Assembly (NCBI RefSeq): GCF_000496575.1
Contig: NZ_AYKT01000011.1
Span: 1 to 64,000, forward strand
DNA from: Geobacillus thermodenitrificans subsp. thermodenitrificans DSM 465
Lineage (GTDB): Bacteria; Bacillota; Bacilli; Bacillales; Anoxybacillaceae
Direction: 5' to 3'
DNA: 64,000 bases
Numbering within the stretch: the first letter of the stretch is position 1; each line of letters starts with the position of its first letter. The position numbers were made by a program, and so were the translations under genes. Of this stretch, positions 19,966 through 29,039 are shown one piece after another. A model generated the notes under the pieces. It saw only the letters and a program-made list of their open reading frames with translations. It was not told the DNA's origin and did no database searches.

Positions 19966-21318
19966 ATGCGCCGTGAGGCCAAAACGTGGTCACTGTTTTC
20001 ATTGACGTGGCCCATTTTTATTGAAACGATGCTGTATATGGTGATGGGCAATGCTGACACGCTCATGCTCAGCCAGTACTCAGATCATGCGGTCGCTGCC
20101 GTCGGAGTTGCAAATCAAATCATCGCCTTAACGATCGTGTTGTTCAACTTCGTTGCCTTGGCAACGGCAGTTCTCGTCGCGCAATATTTAGGCGCCAAGC
20201 GAGAACAAGAAGCGATCGAAGTATCACTTGTTTCCATCGCCGCTAACTTGTTGTTTGGACTGCTGTTGAGCGCCGGTTTGGCTGCGTTTAGCTCATCGAT
20301 TTTGCGGATGATGGATTTGCCGGCAGAGCTGCTTGATGAAGGGAACCGTTATTTAACCATTGTCGGCGGATTTTCATTCATTCAGGCGCTCATGATGACG
20401 GTCGGTGCCATCTTGAAAAGCTACGGCTTTACGCGGGATACGATGTATGTAACGATTGGCATGAACGTCTTGAATATCATCGGCAACTATTTCCTTATTT
20501 TCGGATCGTTTGGCCTCCCTCCCCTCGGGGCGGAAGGAGCGGCCATTTCAACAGCAGTAAGCCGGCTGATCGGTTTTGCGGTGTTGGTTGCTTTATTGTC
20601 CAAACGAGCAGGCATTTCCCTTGCCCCGCGGGCGTTTCGTACGCTGCCGTTCCGCCATTTGCGCTCGTTGCTGAAAATTGGCGTTCCAGCAGCCGGGGAA
20701 CATCTTTCTTACAATACAGCGCAAATGGTCATCACCTACTTCATCACATGGCTTGGCGCTGAAGCGCTAACCGTGAGGGTGTATACACAAAACATTATCA
20801 TGTTCGTGTTTTTATTCGGCATTGCAGTCAGCCAAGGGACGCAAATTCTTGTCGGCCACTTCGTCGGCGCCGGACGGTACAAAGAAGCGTACGACCGCTG
20901 CTTAAAAAGCTTATACAGCGCAATCGCTATATCAGTGCTAATGGCCGCTGTCACCTATTGGTTCGCCGAACCGTTGCTCTCACTCTTTACTGATGACCGG
21001 TCAATGATTGACCTTGGCCGCAAACTATTGCTGTTGACCATCATCCTAGAACCAGGCCGCTCCTTCAATCTAGTCATCGTCAGCTCGCTCCGAGCGGCCG
21101 GGGATGTGCAATTCCCTGTCTATATGGGCATTTTGTCCATGTGGGGAGTCGGAGTGACGGTAGCGTATGTATTTGGCATTGCCCTCGGGTTTGGCCTTGT
21201 CGGCATTTGGCTATCGTTCATCGCTGATGAATGGTTGCGCGGACTATTGATGCTTTGGCGATGGCGGTCGCGCATCTGGATGAAAAAAGCGGTGGCGCCG
21301 CAAGCGAAAATGGCATAG
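19966..21318 (+). CDS. yisQ: MATE-family multidrug/Na+ exporter, YisQ-like
   Basis: 450 residues with about 12 hydrophobic segments in two homologous halves (first half WPIFIETMLYMVMGNADTLML; second half LKIGVPAAGEHLSYNTAQMV), the MATE layout. The N-terminal FIETMLYMVMGNADTLMLSQ motif is characteristic. It should expel cationic or hydrophobic compounds against Na+ or H+; substrate unknown. AAAAAGGAG precedes ATG 19966. Divergent from the AraC regulator gene and convergent with asnO. Confidence 0.9.
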   Translation: MRREAKTWSLFSLTWPIFIETMLYMVMGNADTLMLSQYSDHAVAAVGVANQIIALTIVLFNFVALATAVLVAQYLGAKREQEAIEVSLVSIAANLLFGLLLSAGLAAFSSSILRMMDLPAELLDEGNRYLTIVGGFSFIQALMMTVGAILKSYGFTRDTMYVTIGMNVLNIIGNYFLIFGSFGLPPLGAEGAAISTAVSRLIGFAVLVALLSKRAGISLAPRAFRTLPFRHLRSLLKIGVPAAGEHLSYNTAQMVITYFITWLGAEALTVRVYTQNIIMFVFLFGIAVSQGTQILVGHFVGAGRYKEAYDRCLKSLYSAIAISVLMAAVTYWFAEPLLSLFTDDRSMIDLGRKLLLLTIILEPGRSFNLVIVSSLRAAGDVQFPVYMGILSMWGVGVTVAYVFGIALGFGLVGIWLSFIADEWLRGLLMLWRWRSRIWMKKAVAPQAKMA

Positions 21319-21341
21319 TACTGCTCTCTTTGCTATTCAAT

Positions 21342-21380
21342 AGAATAAGAGCTGCGTCCTCACGCAGCTCTTATTCTTTA
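21342..21380. terminator. Bidirectional terminator yisQ/asnO
   Basis: AGAATAAGAGCTGCGT (21342-21357) pairs perfectly with ACGCAGCTCTTATTCT (21362-21377) around CCTC and overlaps the asnO stop. T-rich and A-rich flanks allow use in both directions. Confidence 0.85.
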
Positions 21381-23218
21381 ATATGAATGCCGTAATGGTC
21401 AAACCAAACATGCACCTGGCCAAGATAAGCAAGCAGCTGTGGTCCGGTCATGAGTTGCCCAAACCATGGCACTTGGAACGACTTCCCTCCCGATTCGACA
21501 AGCGCCGTCAGTTTTTCTTGATCGAAAAACTCGTGCAAGATAGAAGAACGATCACGAAGCAGTTGCTTGAGCCATTGCTTCACCAACTTCGTATACAGCG
21601 GATGGTGTGTTTTCGGGTACGGACTTTTCTTTCGATAGAGCACGTCTTGCGGAAGCAGCCCTTCAAGTGCTTTGCGCAAAATACCTTTTTCTCGTCCTCC
21701 GTACATTTTCATTTCCCATGGGATATTCCAAACATATTCAACGAGCCGGTGATCAGCAAACGGCACACGTACCTCAAGGCTCGCCCCCATGCTCATTCGG
21801 TCTTTCCGGTCAAGCAGTGTCGTCATAAACCAAATCATATTTAAGTAAAACAGTTCACGCCGCTTCGCCGCCTCGGCACTTTCCCCTTCAAGACGCGGCA
21901 CTTCAACAAGCGTTTCTTCATAACGCATTTGCACGTAGTCGTCAAGGCGAAGTTTTTTCCGCCATTCTTCTTTTAACAAGCCAATGCGAGCTTCAATCGA
22001 GCGCATCCACGGAAACCCTTTTCTTGCTAAGTCATCTGGACGATGAAACCACGGATAGCCGCCGAAAATTTCATCCGCACATTCTCCAGATAAACTCACG
22101 ACAAACTGCTCACGAATTTGTTTACAAAACCAAAGGAGCGAAGAATCGACATCAGCCATGCCTGGAACGTCACGGACGATCACTGCATCACGCAAATGTT
22201 GGAACAGCTCTTCTTGAGTGATCACGCAGCGATGGTGGATCGTTTGAAACTTGTTTGACACTTGTTCAATAAACGGCGCATCTGTATTTGGCTGAAAATC
22301 GTTCGCCTGAAAATATTGATCGTTTCCTTCATAATCGATCGAGTACGTATGGAGCGGTCCTTTCCCGTTAGCGGCGAAAGCGTTGGCGGCAATCGCTGTA
22401 ATGGCGCTTGAATCAACGCCGCCCGACAAAAAGGTGCATACCGGCACATCGGAAACGAGCTGGCGTGTGACAGCATCGGTCAATAAAAAACGCAGCTTCT
22501 CGATCGTTTCCCCGAGCGAATCACGATGGACATCGCTTTCGACGTTCCAGTACCGCCAGACGCGAAGCCCGGTACGGGAGAAGGTTAACGCGTGCGCCGG
22601 GCGCAGTTCCTGGACACCATAAAATACTCCATGTCCCGGTGTGCGCGACGGACCGAGCCCAAATACCTCCGCTAACCCTTCATAACTGACTTCTGCTTTT
22701 ACATCAGGGTGAGCTAAAATTGCCTTCACTTCGGAGCCGAACAGCAACTCTTCAGCCTGTTGACGGTAAAACAATGGTTTGACTCCAAGACGGTCACGCG
22801 CCATAAATAACAGTTCCCGCTCCTCATCCCAAACAGCAAAGGCAAAAATACCGTTTAACCGATCGACACATTGTTCTTTCCACTCTATATAAGCGGCGAG
22901 CAGCACTTCTGTATCAGAATGGCCGTCAAACCGGTAGCCTTTGTGCAACAGTTCTTTACGGATGTCTTCCGTATTGTATAGCTCACCGTTGTAAACGATC
23001 GTGTAGCGGTGTCCGTTTTTGTTCCGGATCATCGGCTGTTTGCCGCCGGCCGGGTCAATAACGACGAGCCGCTTATGACCGAACGCAGCATGAGTGTCGA
23101 GCCATGTATTCGTATCGTCCGGTCCACGTTTAGCGAGCGTCTCCGTCATCCTGGTAATCACCTCTTGCTTACGGCGCAAATCACGCCCGAAATGCACCCA
23201 GCCAGTGATGCCACACAT
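21371..23218 (-). CDS. asnO: Glutamine-hydrolysing asparagine synthetase, AsnO-like
   Basis: 615 residues. The start is fixed by the catalytic Cys2 of MCGITG (ATG 23218, with AAAGGA upstream), although the frame is open to 23251. The class II glutaminase half holds RGPDDT, NGELYN and DGHSDTEVLL; the synthetase half has the ATP-pyrophosphatase loop SGGVDSSAI and SGECADEIFGGYPW. It converts aspartate and glutamine to asparagine. Length and neighbours (yisN, yisQ) match B. subtilis asnO, the sporulation-linked paralogue. Confidence 0.93.
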   Translation of the reverse strand: MCGITGWVHFGRDLRRKQEVITRMTETLAKRGPDDTNTWLDTHAAFGHKRLVVIDPAGGKQPMIRNKNGHRYTIVYNGELYNTEDIRKELLHKGYRFDGHSDTEVLLAAYIEWKEQCVDRLNGIFAFAVWDEERELLFMARDRLGVKPLFYRQQAEELLFGSEVKAILAHPDVKAEVSYEGLAEVFGLGPSRTPGHGVFYGVQELRPAHALTFSRTGLRVWRYWNVESDVHRDSLGETIEKLRFLLTDAVTRQLVSDVPVCTFLSGGVDSSAITAIAANAFAANGKGPLHTYSIDYEGNDQYFQANDFQPNTDAPFIEQVSNKFQTIHHRCVITQEELFQHLRDAVIVRDVPGMADVDSSLLWFCKQIREQFVVSLSGECADEIFGGYPWFHRPDDLARKGFPWMRSIEARIGLLKEEWRKKLRLDDYVQMRYEETLVEVPRLEGESAEAAKRRELFYLNMIWFMTTLLDRKDRMSMGASLEVRVPFADHRLVEYVWNIPWEMKMYGGREKGILRKALEGLLPQDVLYRKKSPYPKTHHPLYTKLVKQWLKQLLRDRSSILHEFFDQEKLTALVESGGKSFQVPWFGQLMTGPQLLAYLGQVHVWFDHYGIHIKE

Positions 23219-23327
23219 ACGAACCAATCCTTTCTTTATCAAAAATGGCAAATAAATATTTGTTCGCCCGAACCGTTCACATTGTTCTTTCGATCGCCCG
23301 TTCCCCTTTTTCCTCGCGGCTATCCTC

Positions 23328-23398
23328 GACTATCGTTCCTCCTAGCAGAGCGATAGTCATTGCCGCTTCGGCATGATTCCATTTTATGCACTATCGTT
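23328..23398. repeat. Inverted and direct CTATCG repeats between asnO and yisN
   Basis: GACTATCG (23328-23335) is repeated inverted as CGATAGTC (23351-23358), and ACTATCGTT (23329-23337) recurs directly at 23390-23398. They lie in the divergent regulatory gap and look like operator half-sites; no regulator is assigned. Confidence 0.45.
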
Positions 23399-23487
23399 GA
23401 TTTCGATGAATTGTCCGAAGACAACAACCAAACGAATAAACAAACAAAAAAGTGGAAAAAAAGAGGGATACAAGGAGGATGAAAAAA

Positions 23488-24036
23488 TTGGATATTGAAG
23501 AGCGCTTGCAGTGTATTGCTGAACAGCCCCGTGCTTACGTGCAAGGAACTGTAGAGTTTGTGAACGATGAATGGATATTTTTTGATGAAGAGGCGGAGGA
23601 AGCGTCTCTAGTCGAAGAAATGGCGGAACAAGGCATCGAGCTGTTCCGCTATGGTCACTGGCTATCCGGACAGTGTCAAGAAACCGGCATGATCGCTACT
23701 GATCTCGGCATTTTTCCCCTGACAAACGGCGACCGTATCCGTTTCCGCAAACGGCTGACATATGCGTATCGGCAATGGCTGGCCTCGCTCCCCGATCCAT
23801 CTTTTTTTCAGTTCGTTCAATGGCTGAACAGCCTCGGTTTTTCTCTTTACGATTGCCTGTATTGCTACAACGGCCTATTGTTTGCCAAATCAACCGGCGT
23901 CAATTTCATCATTTATGACAACACCGAACAGATCGGTAGTGTCCACCATTACTATGAGCGCGGCCAAGCATCCAGCGACCGATTTGAGATCACGTTGAAC
24001 AACGGTGAACGGGCCATTTGCACCCAAATCGGCTGA
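23488..24036 (+). CDS. yisN: YisN-like protein of unknown function (DUF2777 type)
   Basis: 182 residues from TTG 23488, which lies 9 bases after AAGGAGG; an ATG at 23479 directly abuts that site, and GTG 23452 has none. The protein begins with a small barrel-like region (RAYVQGTVEFVNDEWIFFDEE), then a helical middle with aromatic/Cys-rich LYDCLYCYNGLLFAKSTGVNFIIYDN, and ends GERAICTQIG. No catalytic motif. The name rests on position next to asnO, as in B. subtilis, and on general resemblance. Confidence 0.7.
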   Translation: MDIEERLQCIAEQPRAYVQGTVEFVNDEWIFFDEEAEEASLVEEMAEQGIELFRYGHWLSGQCQETGMIATDLGIFPLTNGDRIRFRKRLTYAYRQWLASLPDPSFFQFVQWLNSLGFSLYDCLYCYNGLLFAKSTGVNFIIYDNTEQIGSVHHYYERGQASSDRFEITLNNGERAICTQIG

Positions 24037-24046
24037 AGACGAAAGC

Positions 24047-24077
24047 GGTCGGCAGCTGCGTTGTTTCGCTGCTGACC
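24047..24077 (+). terminator. Hairpin after yisN
   Basis: GGTCGGCAGC pairs with GCTGCTGACC (10 bp, one G-U). No T-run follows, so it is a weak terminator candidate. Confidence 0.35.
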
Positions 24078-24166
24078 GGGTATCCCGCCTTCACCTGAAA
24101 AGTAAACAGCCACTTTATCGGATACGGTGGCGACGTTATCCTTATTGATCAACTAGATAAAAATAC

Positions 24167-27007
24167 TTATTGCTGCCCTGCCACATACGGAGTCACCTCT
24201 TCAGCCATAAGCGGCGGACAAAGCGCATACCCTTGAGCATAGCTACATTGTAAGTCGCGGAGACGTTCAAGCTGTTCTAGCGTCTCGACCCCTTCAGCAA
24301 CCGTTTCGAGCCCTAACCCACGCCCCATTGTAATCATCGCGCTAACGATAGCCGCATCGGACGCATTAGCATGCAAATGCTCGATAAACGCCCGGTCAAT
24401 TTTCAAAATAGTCGCCGGCAGCTGCTTTAAATAATGGAACGAAGAATACCCGCTCCCGAAATCATCAACGGCGATGCCAACGCCAAGCCGCCTTAATTCG
24501 TCTAGCGTTCGCATCGTGCTCGATAGATGACGAAGCATCGAATGTTCCGTCAGTTCAAGATGTAGGCATGACGGCGACAAATTCGACTGCTTGAGCGCTC
24601 GTTTCACATCATCTACAAATCGTTCATGCTGAAACTGTACGGCAGAAACGTTGACAAAAATAGCTAGTTTGTCATTGCCCGTCATCTCTTGCCATCGCTT
24701 CGTCTGTTGGCAAGCAGTTTGCAGCACCCAACGCCCGATTTCATGAATCCATCCGGTTTCTTCAGCCAGTGGAATAAACTCATCCGGCCGCACCAGTCCA
24801 AGCTGCGGGTTCCGCCAACGAATAAGTGCCTCTGTAGCGATGACCGCACCAGTCCGTACGTTGACAATGGGCTGATAGCAAAGGAACAATTCATTTTTTT
24901 CGACTGCCTTACGTAAATAGCTGTCCATTTCCAGCCGGTGCACCGCTTCTTCATTCATTTGAGCACAGTAGCGCTCCACCCGGTTGCCGCCGCTTTTTTT
25001 CGCGCTGTTCATTGCCATGTCGGCATGGCGCAACAACGTGTGTTCGTCCGCTCCGTCATCGGGAAACACGGCTAATCCGATACTGGCCGTAATAAAAAAC
25101 TCTTTTTGGCTATACACTGTCGGTTTCGATACTTCGCGTACAAGTTGAAGCGCGGTTTCGGTCGCCGCCCCGGCGCTCGTTTTTAACGGAAAAAGCAAAC
25201 AAAACTTATCGCCATGAAATCGTCCAAGTTGCGCTCCGGCCGGCAGCACGCGCTTCATACGCTCAACAAGTTGACGCAAAATATCGTCGCCAGCGTAATG
25301 ACCAACACTGTCGTTAATCCATTTAAATCGGTCGAGATCAATTAAGGCGATTACTACTTTCTGCTGTTTCTGTTTCGCTCTTTTCAGTTGTTTAGAAAAC
25401 AATTCCATCCATTTCGTCCGATTCGGCAAGTTTGTATCCGGGTCGTAGTACGCCAAATAAGAAATTTTCTCCTCTGCTTTCTTTTGCTCTGTAATGTTGT
25501 GCCCGATCCCGTAAATGCCGACCTTTTTCCCGTCAACAATAATCGGGATGTTTTTCATTTGAAAAAAGAGCCGTTCTCCTGACTTCGTCGGAATTTCCAA
25601 ATCATACGTTTGCACATTTCCGCGCAGTGCCCGGTAAAAATAGCGGGTGACGCGGGGGATGTCGCTTGGATGAACATACTTGAGGGAATTGGTATATAAA
25701 ATTTCTTCTTTCCTATAGCCAAGCACTTGTTCAAAGGCAGGGTTGACGCTTGTAAAATGACCGTGCAAATCGGTGGAATACACAATATCGGTATTATGTT
25801 CAAACAGTGATTTATATCGCTGTTCAGACATCTGCAGGCGGGCATGAAGCCGTTCCATATCGCGTGATGATGTCGACATCAACTGAGCTAACGTCGTTAT
25901 CCCTTCCGGCGGCTGCGGTATATCCAAAGTTGGCCTGTCTTGTGTCGACACTGCCCCTTCCATTAATGAAACAGCAGCAAACGCTCCTAACCGCCCAGTT
26001 GTATACGCGTCTTTTACCATAACCTCCATAGCCGGAAATGAAGTAGCTTTCCCGAACGCTGAAACCATCCCCTCAAGCATTGGACGCGTATACCCTTCTA
26101 ATGCCGTACTATAGTAAAATATCATGCCCCCAACTGGTTGCTTAGCCGTTTGTATCGTCAAATCGTGCATGCTTGAGTAAAATGAGGGAGCATGCATGTA
26201 AGCAAATCTCACTTTTTCCCCTTCACTAACATGGCCGTTGACCGTGATCGTTCCGTTTTCACCCATCCCTATGATCGGCAAGCAATCATGATGTCCGTTC
26301 CGCTCCACAACAAAAGGAAACTCTATTCCAGAAAACGGTAAACGCTCAATAAATTCTTTCCCTAAATAGCGTTCTAAATAAAGTGATGCTTTTTGCCCGT
26401 CGAGCTCGCCGATCTGTTGACCGGAGCTTTTCGTTACTAAGAACGCCAAACCAACAGGTTCCCATAAAAACGGGGAGAAACAGCGGACCCGAAGTGACGC
26501 GCCGCTGAATGAGACAGCGACCACCCCCTTATCAAGACGGCCGTCGCGCGAAAATAAAGCGCAACCGTCCGGAAGGGTGCAGCCGATGATGGTCATCCGT
26601 TCGTTGGCAAGCGGCAAATGACGGAGAAGAGGCAGCAAAGCAGCGCGGCAATCGGTAAATAATAAGAGCAATGCCGTTTCTTCGTGAATGACCGCCTCTG
26701 CGATCTGCGCGGCCAGCTCGGCCGGATGGGCAGAGTCAACCGCCGACAACGCCAGCGACGAAACACTGGATTGCGCCATTGACATCACGCTGGCTAAAAA
26801 CGTTGTTTCGCCGATGATCGGCAATGATCCCGCCACTCCGACAAGATGGGCGCTCGGCCAACGGCGTGCCGCTAACTCGACCGTATGGCGAACCTGCTCT
26901 TCATCGTCAGCGGCAACTTGGATGAACAATGACCCAGGCAGCGCAGAAAAATCATCCTCGACTAGCCGGTACAGTTCCTCGGCATGGCGGCAACGCAACG
27001 AACGCAT
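24167..27007 (-). CDS. FIST-PAS-GGDEF(degenerate)-EAL signalling protein, probable c-di-GMP phosphodiesterase
   Basis: 946 residues, no membrane segment. Order: FIST sensory region (about 20-365, with GVAGSLPIIGETTF, GCTLPDGCALFSRDGRLDKGVVAVSFSG and GRLGAFAAVSLMEG), PAS domain (about 390-505, EHNTDIVYSTDLHGHFTSVN ... GIGHNITEQKKAEE), GGDEF domain (about 510-675) whose active-site motif reads HGDKF instead of GGDEF, and EAL domain (about 690-935) with intact TEALIRW, ELTEHSML, VDDFGSGYSS and LKIDRAF. So it should degrade c-di-GMP while the GGDEF part is at most a nucleotide sensor. FIST domains are thought to bind small ligands such as amino acids. The start is ATG 27007 or TTG 27013 after GGGGGAGG. 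Confidence 0.88.
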   Translation of the reverse strand: MRSLRCRHAEELYRLVEDDFSALPGSLFIQVAADDEEQVRHTVELAARRWPSAHLVGVAGSLPIIGETTFLASVMSMAQSSVSSLALSAVDSAHPAELAAQIAEAVIHEETALLLLFTDCRAALLPLLRHLPLANERMTIIGCTLPDGCALFSRDGRLDKGVVAVSFSGASLRVRCFSPFLWEPVGLAFLVTKSSGQQIGELDGQKASLYLERYLGKEFIERLPFSGIEFPFVVERNGHHDCLPIIGMGENGTITVNGHVSEGEKVRFAYMHAPSFYSSMHDLTIQTAKQPVGGMIFYYSTALEGYTRPMLEGMVSAFGKATSFPAMEVMVKDAYTTGRLGAFAAVSLMEGAVSTQDRPTLDIPQPPEGITTLAQLMSTSSRDMERLHARLQMSEQRYKSLFEHNTDIVYSTDLHGHFTSVNPAFEQVLGYRKEEILYTNSLKYVHPSDIPRVTRYFYRALRGNVQTYDLEIPTKSGERLFFQMKNIPIIVDGKKVGIYGIGHNITEQKKAEEKISYLAYYDPDTNLPNRTKWMELFSKQLKRAKQKQQKVVIALIDLDRFKWINDSVGHYAGDDILRQLVERMKRVLPAGAQLGRFHGDKFCLLFPLKTSAGAATETALQLVREVSKPTVYSQKEFFITASIGLAVFPDDGADEHTLLRHADMAMNSAKKSGGNRVERYCAQMNEEAVHRLEMDSYLRKAVEKNELFLCYQPIVNVRTGAVIATEALIRWRNPQLGLVRPDEFIPLAEETGWIHEIGRWVLQTACQQTKRWQEMTGNDKLAIFVNVSAVQFQHERFVDDVKRALKQSNLSPSCLHLELTEHSMLRHLSSTMRTLDELRRLGVGIAVDDFGSGYSSFHYLKQLPATILKIDRAFIEHLHANASDAAIVSAMITMGRGLGLETVAEGVETLEQLERLRDLQCSYAQGYALCPPLMAEEVTPYVAGQQ

Positions 27008-27090
27008 GAACAATAACGCCTCCCCCATCAACAAAACAATCAGAATACTAAAAAATAATTATTGATTTTAACATACTACATTTTTCTCGA

Positions 27091-27127
27091 AGGAAAAAGC
27101 GGCAACCCGCTGTTGGGCTACCGCTTT
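27091..27127 (-). terminator. Intrinsic terminator after yisL
   Basis: On the minus strand AAAGCGGTAGCCC pairs with GCGGGTTGCCGCTTT around AACA, followed by a T-run. Confidence 0.8.
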
Positions 27128-27129
27128 GT

Positions 27130-27483
27130 TTAGAACAAATCAAAGCCGAGCGGCAACAGCAAACCGAGGAATAACGTCACAACAAGCGCAATCACCCATT
27201 GCGTCCATCCTGCCGCCATGCTTTTTCCTTTTTTTCCCGCCACAAGAACCATTTCCATCGCTCCAATTACCCATAATCCGGCGAGCGCTTTCAGCCAGTA
27301 AAGTCCAGAAATCGAGGCGATGCTATGCAACAAAAGCAAACCGGTAATGATAGTTATAATATAAAACAGCCGTAAAACCATTTTTATAATGTTGGCTTTG
27401 GCCGCCCCTGAACGCTGCATCGATACAGCGATCAAGAATAAGATAATCATAATGAACCAGCTCGTAATATGGGCGTGTGTCAA
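27130..27483 (-). CDS. yisL: YisL/UPF0344 membrane protein
   Basis: 117 residues with four hydrophobic helices (HITSWFIMIILFLIAVSM; LRLFYIITIITGLLLLHSI; YWLKALAGLWVIGAMEMVLV; WVIALVVTLFLGLLLPLGF). The start is TTG 27483, 7 bases after GGAGGG, giving MTHAHITSWF, the usual start of this family; a frame to 27522 has no site. Function unknown; the family is common in bacilli and sits beside yisK in B. subtilis too. Confidence 0.88.
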   Translation of the reverse strand: MTHAHITSWFIMIILFLIAVSMQRSGAAKANIIKMVLRLFYIITIITGLLLLHSIASISGLYWLKALAGLWVIGAMEMVLVAGKKGKSMAAGWTQWVIALVVTLFLGLLLPLGFDLF

Positions 27484-27623
27484 TGTGTATCCCTCCAACT
27501 TTCCCAAGTCCATTCTCATCATAGCATGGGCGGCAAGCTGTTGACAAACATTACGAAAGATGAAAAACTCCTCTATTTTTGATAACCCTTTTCAGCGGCA
27601 TGCTATCTCTGTTTGTGCTTAGC

Positions 27624-28532
27624 TCATTCCCCGACTTTGTTGCGCAGCGTGCCGATTCCCTCGATGGTCACTTCGACGACATCACCTGCTTGCAAAAAGC
27701 GCGGCGGATTCATTCCTTTGCCGACCCCAGCCGGCGTTCCTGTAGCAATAATATCACCCGGTTCAAGCGTCATACCTTTTGAGATCGTCTCAATGATCGA
27801 TTCAATCGGAAAAATAAACTGTTTTGTGCTCGCCTGCTGCCGTACTTCGCCGTTCACTCGCGTTTCAATGCGTAAATCGTTCGGATTTGTTACAAATTTG
27901 CTTGGCACGATCCATGGCCCCATCGGACAGAACGTGTCCAAGCTTTTGCCGAGCAAATATTGTTGGTGTCGCTCCTGCAAATCACGGGCGGTCACATCAT
28001 TGATAATCGTGTATCCAAATACGTAATCGAGCGCTTCTTCGCGGCGAATCGCCCGCCCTTTTTTACCGATGATCAATGCGAGCTCTCCTTCATAGTCCAC
28101 TTCGTCGGTGACATCCGCATGGCGCAAAATCGTTTCCTCATGGCCAATGACCGTCGTCGGCGTTTTCGAGAAGACGATTAAATGCTTCGGTACATCAGCG
28201 GCATCTCCCAGCTCAAGCGCATGGTCAACATAGTTTTTGCCAATGCAAAAAACGTTTTTCGCCGGCCGCGGAATCGGGGCAAGGAGGCGAATATCGCCAA
28301 GGCGATAGACGTAGTCCGCTCCCGAGTGGCGAAGAGCCCAATCGGCAACTTCCCGAGCTCGAGCCAAAAAAGCATCCCCTTGGGCGATGGCCTCTAGCAT
28401 GGATGACGGAATGGTCTCCTTCCCGTCCATCGCCCGTTCAGCACGGCGCAAATGAATAGCCGTCTCCTCCCCTTCCGGCACCACTCCGATTGCTAGTTCT
28501 CCTCCATTGAAAATAGCCGTAATTAGTTTCAC
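27624..28532 (-). CDS. yisK: Fumarylacetoacetate-hydrolase-family protein YisK
   Basis: 302 residues from GTG 28532 after GGAGAGGAAG. The C-terminal two-thirds is the FAH fold: FCIGKNYVDHALE, SKTPTTVIG, the metal-binding Glu pair in VDYEGELALIIGK, GYTIINDVTARDLQ, and GDIIATGTPAGVGKG. These enzymes cleave C-C bonds in acylpyruvates or decarboxylate oxaloacetate; in B. subtilis YisK has been linked to oxaloacetate decarboxylation and to cell-wall phenotypes (established knowledge, not visible here). Next to yisL on the same strand with its own short gap. Confidence 0.9.
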   Translation of the reverse strand: MKLITAIFNGGELAIGVVPEGEETAIHLRRAERAMDGKETIPSSMLEAIAQGDAFLARAREVADWALRHSGADYVYRLGDIRLLAPIPRPAKNVFCIGKNYVDHALELGDAADVPKHLIVFSKTPTTVIGHEETILRHADVTDEVDYEGELALIIGKKGRAIRREEALDYVFGYTIINDVTARDLQERHQQYLLGKSLDTFCPMGPWIVPSKFVTNPNDLRIETRVNGEVRQQASTKQFIFPIESIIETISKGMTLEPGDIIATGTPAGVGKGMNPPRFLQAGDVVEVTIEGIGTLRNKVGE

Positions 28533-28853
28533 TGTCTTCCTCTCCTTCTCTACCTAAGTGTTCAAATGCGCGGGAGCAGGCATACAGACTGCATCCCCCC
28601 ATCGCAGCGCATTGACTATTCTATTCGCTATTCACGAGACAAAGTCCTGTTTTTTGTAGAATTTTGTCTAAATTAGGAAATTTACCACTTATTTTCCCGA
28701 ATCGCTTCCTTTTTCCGTCGTTATATGTATAATAATGTTTAGTTTCCACTATAGCTGTCAGTTATGACCTTAGTCATACAACAAAGGTCTCACCTCGGTC
28801 GCTGGTAGCGACAAGCCTTAACCAACATTTCAATAGAATTGATGGTGAAGGAA
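28533..28853 (+). promoter_or_regulatory. Gap yisK/yisI with a promoter-like box and structured leader
   Basis: No gene is visible. TATAAT at 28728-28733 may be the yisI -10 (the -35 is poor). The following leader holds a dyad TATGAC-CTTA-GTCATA (28763-28778) and a perfect hairpin GTCGCT-GGT-AGCGAC (near 28798-28812); GACCTT (28766-28771) could alternatively pair with AAGGTC (28784-28789). Whether these are an operator or an RNA switch is open. Confidence 0.4.
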
Positions 28854-29024
28854 ATGGTTCTCCTACTAATCGAAGAAAAACGACAACAAATGATCGAATT
28901 GGCTCTCACCTATGGATTTACAGCGAAAGAAACGATCCAATGCAGCCAAGAGCTTGACCGATTGATCAACCAATATTTGCAGCAAACCACGGTTTTTGAA
29001 CCGCCTGTTCCATCCGTCCAATGA
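28854..29024 (+). CDS. yisI: Spo0E-like regulatory phosphatase YisI
   Basis: 56 residues: MVLLLIEEKRQQMIELALTY, GFTAKETIQCSQELDRLINQY. The SQELDxLIN motif is the signature of Spo0E-type proteins, which dephosphorylate Spo0A-P and so delay sporulation. ATG 28854 follows GGTGAAGG; upstream TTG 28839 and ATG 28842 lack a site. Length equals B. subtilis YisI. The motif Asp-containing SQELD is intact, so it is probably active. Confidence 0.88.
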   Translation: MVLLLIEEKRQQMIELALTYGFTAKETIQCSQELDRLINQYLQQTTVFEPPVPSVQ

Positions 29025-29039
29025 GGGACGGATTTTTTA
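29012..29039 (+). terminator. Intrinsic terminator overlapping the yisI stop
   Basis: ATCCGTCC (29012-29019) pairs with GGACGGAT (29026-29033), then TTTTTTAT; the yisI TGA lies in the loop. Confidence 0.88.
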
